From Chloroflexota bacterium (GTDB lineage Bacteria > Chloroflexota > Anaerolineae > Ardenticatenales > Ardenticatenaceae): a stretch of 7,844 nt of DNA. Positions within the stretch are counted from its first letter, which is position 1; each line of letters starts with the position of its first letter. The DNA is taken from positions 1 through 7,844 of the forward strand of contig DOUV01000919.1 in NCBI GenBank assembly GCA_003520455.1. Direction: 5' to 3'. This document shows, piece by piece, positions 6,493 through 7,844 of the stretch. The position numbers and the translations under genes are program-made. The notes under the pieces are model-generated. The model had not been told where the DNA came from, made no database searches, and saw only the letters and a program-made list of their open reading frames with translations.

Positions 6493-7533
6493 TCAGATTT
6501 CGCCATTCTCGTTTTCGGGGTGACCGGTACTCGACTCCCGCACCACCAGGGTTGGGCTGATCAGAATTTGCGGCCACGATGAGGGCCGGGCGGTAACGAG
6601 CGTCAAGAGAATCTCGACGACGCGATGACCGATCTCGGCAATCGGCTGGAAGACTGTCGAGAGGGGCGGCGTGCTGTAGGCCGAGGAGGCGAGCCCATCG
6701 AAACCTACCATAGCTACGTCGCGACCGACACGGCCGCCAGCGTTGTGTACGGCTCGCATCACGCCGTAGGCGACCAGGTCGGTCACGGCTACTATGGCCG
6801 TCGGGCGCTCCGCCTGTGCCAGCAGCATCCGGCCCGCCTGATAGCCCTCGCGCTCAGTCATGTGCTCGACCGCGATGATGCGCTGCGGCTCGACGGCTCG
6901 CCGGGCCGCGCGCAGCGCTTCTTCATAGCCCTGCTGGCGGCGCAAGACAAAGCTGTAGTGTGCCGGGCCGCTCACGTAGGCGATGCGGGTGTGTCCCAGG
7001 GCCAGGAGATGCCCGGTCGCCAGGCGCACGCCGGCTGTGCCATCCACATCAATCCAGGCATAGTCAGCGTCGTCATCGGTGCGGCCGAAGAGCACGAAGG
7101 GAACGTCAAGGCGGCGTAACAGGTCAACGCGGGGATCGTGCCGCCGGCCGCGCACCAAAACCATACCGTCGACCCGGCCACCCTGGACAAGCCGGCGGTA
7201 GGTCTCGAGTTCGTGGGTATCCGGCGCCCGAGCCGAGATCAACAGGTCATAGCCGTGGCGGGCTGCCTCGACACCTACCGCACTCAGAAACTCGGTAAAG
7301 AAGGGCTCGTTGAGCCGTTCGGGCGGCGTCGGGATGACAAAACCCAGGGCCTGCGAGCGGCGTGTCTGGAGTTGCCGCGCGCTGAGATTCGGAATGTAGC
7401 CCAATTCGCGGGCCACGGCTTGAATATGGCGCCGAGTCTCCTCATTGACGTCGGAAAAGCCATTGAGGGCTCGGGAGACCGTCGTGACCGAGTAGCCGGC
7501 TCGCTGCGCCACGTCGCGCAAAGTCACTGGCAT
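6493..7533 (-). CDS. LacI-family transcriptional repressor of the operon
   Basis: This 346-residue regulator has an N-terminal helix-turn-helix (about 3-24; T-L-R-D-V-A-Q-R-A-G then S-V-T-T-V-S-R-A-L-N-G) and a hinge segment with A-R-Q-L-Q at 52-56, whose leucine would insert at a central CG step of the operator. A periplasmic-binding-protein-like effector domain follows (about 60-335), with G-F-V-I-P-T-P at 64-70, G-H-T-R-I-A-Y-V-S-G at 180-189, V-T-D-L-V-A-Y-G at 250-257 and G-F-D-G at 277-280. Length is typical. The frame stays open to an ATG at 7674, but that codon lies within the -35 box, so I start at 7533, where the standard helix-turn-helix begins and AGGAG lies 10 nt upstream. It is the first gene behind a promoter with two LacI-type palindromes, so it probably represses itself and the whole cluster until a sugar ligand binds. 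It holds the role YcjW has for the E. coli ycj genes. Confidence 0.93.
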   Translation of the reverse strand: MPVTLRDVAQRAGYSVTTVSRALNGFSDVNEETRRHIQAVARELGYIPNLSARQLQTRRSQALGFVIPTPPERLNEPFFTEFLSAVGVEAARHGYDLLISARAPDTHELETYRRLVQGGRVDGMVLVRGRRHDPRVDLLRRLDVPFVLFGRTDDDADYAWIDVDGTAGVRLATGHLLALGHTRIAYVSGPAHYSFVLRRQQGYEEALRAARRAVEPQRIIAVEHMTEREGYQAGRMLLAQAERPTAIVAVTDLVAYGVMRAVHNAGGRVGRDVAMVGFDGLASSAYSTPPLSTVFQPIAEIGHRVVEILLTLVTARPSSWPQILISPTLVVRESSTGHPENENGEI

Positions 7534-7543
7534 TCCTGGTATG

Positions 7544-7548
7544 CTCCT
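7544..7548 (-). promoter_or_regulatory. Shine-Dalgarno of the repressor gene
   Basis: AGGAG on the minus strand, 10 nt before the ATG at 7533. The spacing is slightly long but usable. With the helix-turn-helix beginning right after this ATG, it supports 7533 over the upstream in-frame starts. Confidence 0.5.
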
Positions 7549-7621
7549 GAGCGGCGATCCTGCGGAAAAGGATGGCAGAAGCGGGGTGATGTTGGGCCTT
7601 AGTGGTGGACGTAACCGTGGT

Positions 7622-7635
7622 CCGAAACGTTTCGG
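7622..7635. promoter_or_regulatory. LacI-type operator O1, just past the transcription start
   Basis: A perfect 14-bp palindrome, CCGAAACGTTTCGG, with the central CG step expected of LacI/PurR-type operators. It shares a 17-bp block (7621-7637) with O2 at 16 of 17 positions. Relative to the predicted start near 7638-7640 it covers roughly +4 to +17, where bound repressor would block initiation or early elongation. Confidence 0.85.
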
Positions 7636-7645
7636 GTCAGGTGCT

Positions 7646-7674
7646 AGCATAATCCAAAACGTTTCGGGTGTCAA
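7646..7674 (-). promoter_or_regulatory. Sigma70-like promoter of the operon
   Basis: On the minus strand a consensus -35 box TTGACA (7669-7674) is followed by exactly 17 bases and a -10 box TATGCT (7646-7651; four of six match TATAAT). Transcription should start near 7638-7640, leaving a leader of about 105 nt before the repressor ATG. Operator O2 fills the spacer and O1 lies just downstream, so the promoter is placed for tight repression. It is the only convincing promoter seen and probably drives all six genes. Confidence 0.8.
7654..7667. promoter_or_regulatory. LacI-type operator O2, inside the promoter spacer
   Basis: CCAAAACGTTTCGG, the O1 palindrome with one changed base, centred 32 bp from O1, close to three helical turns, so both sites face the same side of the DNA. 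It lies wholly between the -35 and -10 boxes, so repressor and RNA polymerase could not bind together. Confidence 0.82.
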
Positions 7675-7740
7675 GGGCGGTGGAGGACTGGGGTGTACGC
7701 ACGAGTTGTCAGGGAGGTGGCGGAGCCAGCAGAACCTAAC

Positions 7741-7842
7741 CCCCCGGCCCCCTTTCCCTCGCAGGGAAGGGGGAGGCGGAGGGCCGCGCGGCCGGCTGGA
7801 ACGCGGCTGGCTCCCCTCCCCGACGCGGGGAGGGGCTGGGGG
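7741..7842. repeat. Composite of GC-rich palindromes with inverted ends
   Basis: This gene-free stretch holds three palindromes. Arms 7748-7759 and 7763-7773 give 11 pairs with one bulged T and a CGC loop; 7782-7793 is a perfect 12-bp palindrome, GGCCGCGCGGCC; arms 7813-7822 and 7826-7835 form a perfect 10-bp stem with loop ACG. The outer ends CCCCCGGCCCC (7741-7751) and GGGGCTGGGGG (7832-7842) are inverted repeats of each other at 10 of 11 positions, so the first and last hairpins look like inverted copies of one unit around the central palindrome. This suggests a dispersed palindromic repeat of the REP or MITE kind. The element may run past the right edge. Nothing recognisable lies between it and the promoter (7675-7740). 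Confidence 0.65.
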
Positions 7843-7844
7843 AG

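Noticed and set aside
7534..7674. N-terminal extension of the repressor to the ATG at 7674
   Set aside because: It would place the start codon in the -35 box and translate through both operators and the -10 box. The helix-turn-helix begins normally after the ATG at 7533.

Overview
The window looks like a GC-rich bacterial chromosome segment, most likely from the Chloroflexota. The best lineage clue is the lipoprotein sugar-binding protein: after its lipidated cysteine it carries a repeated Val-Val-Glu-Lys-Glu-Val tether, which I know as a common feature of Chloroflexota ABC solute-binding proteins. Intergenic arrays of GCGTGAT heptads and of C-rich/G-rich palindromes also fit large Chloroflexota genomes. 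The lineage call is inference.

All six genes lie on the minus strand, so the window reads right to left. At the right edge (7741-7844) is a composite of GC-rich palindromes without a gene. Next comes a sigma70-like promoter (7646-7674) with two copies of a LacI-type operator: one fills the -35/-10 spacer, the other lies just past the predicted transcription start. Then follow a LacI-family repressor (6493-7533), a GH13_18 disaccharide phosphorylase of the YcjM/glucosylglycerate phosphorylase type (4672-6459), a lipoprotein solute-binding protein (3082-4584), two ABC sugar permeases (2002-2973 and 1110-1997) and a zinc-ligand-poor medium-chain dehydrogenase resembling YcjQ (22-1068). A perfect hairpin (1-21) abuts the last stop codon and may end the operon.

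The order repressor / phosphorylase / binding protein / permease / permease / dehydrogenase matches E. coli ycjM-N-O-P-Q with its LacI-type regulator YcjW, except that here the regulator comes first. The inferred job is to import an alpha-glucoside (glucosylglycerate is the leading candidate), cleave it inside the cell with phosphate to glucose 1-phosphate plus an acceptor, and oxidise or reduce a sugar-derived intermediate with the dehydrogenase, under control of a substrate-responsive, probably autoregulated repressor. No ABC ATPase is present, so the importer probably borrows a shared MsmX/MalK-type ATPase encoded elsewhere.

I found no RNA genes, CRISPR arrays, transposase genes or frameshifts. 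The most interesting points are the ycj-like synteny in a distant phylum, the precise promoter/operator geometry, the strong hairpin between the binding protein and its permeases, and the palindromic composite at the right edge.
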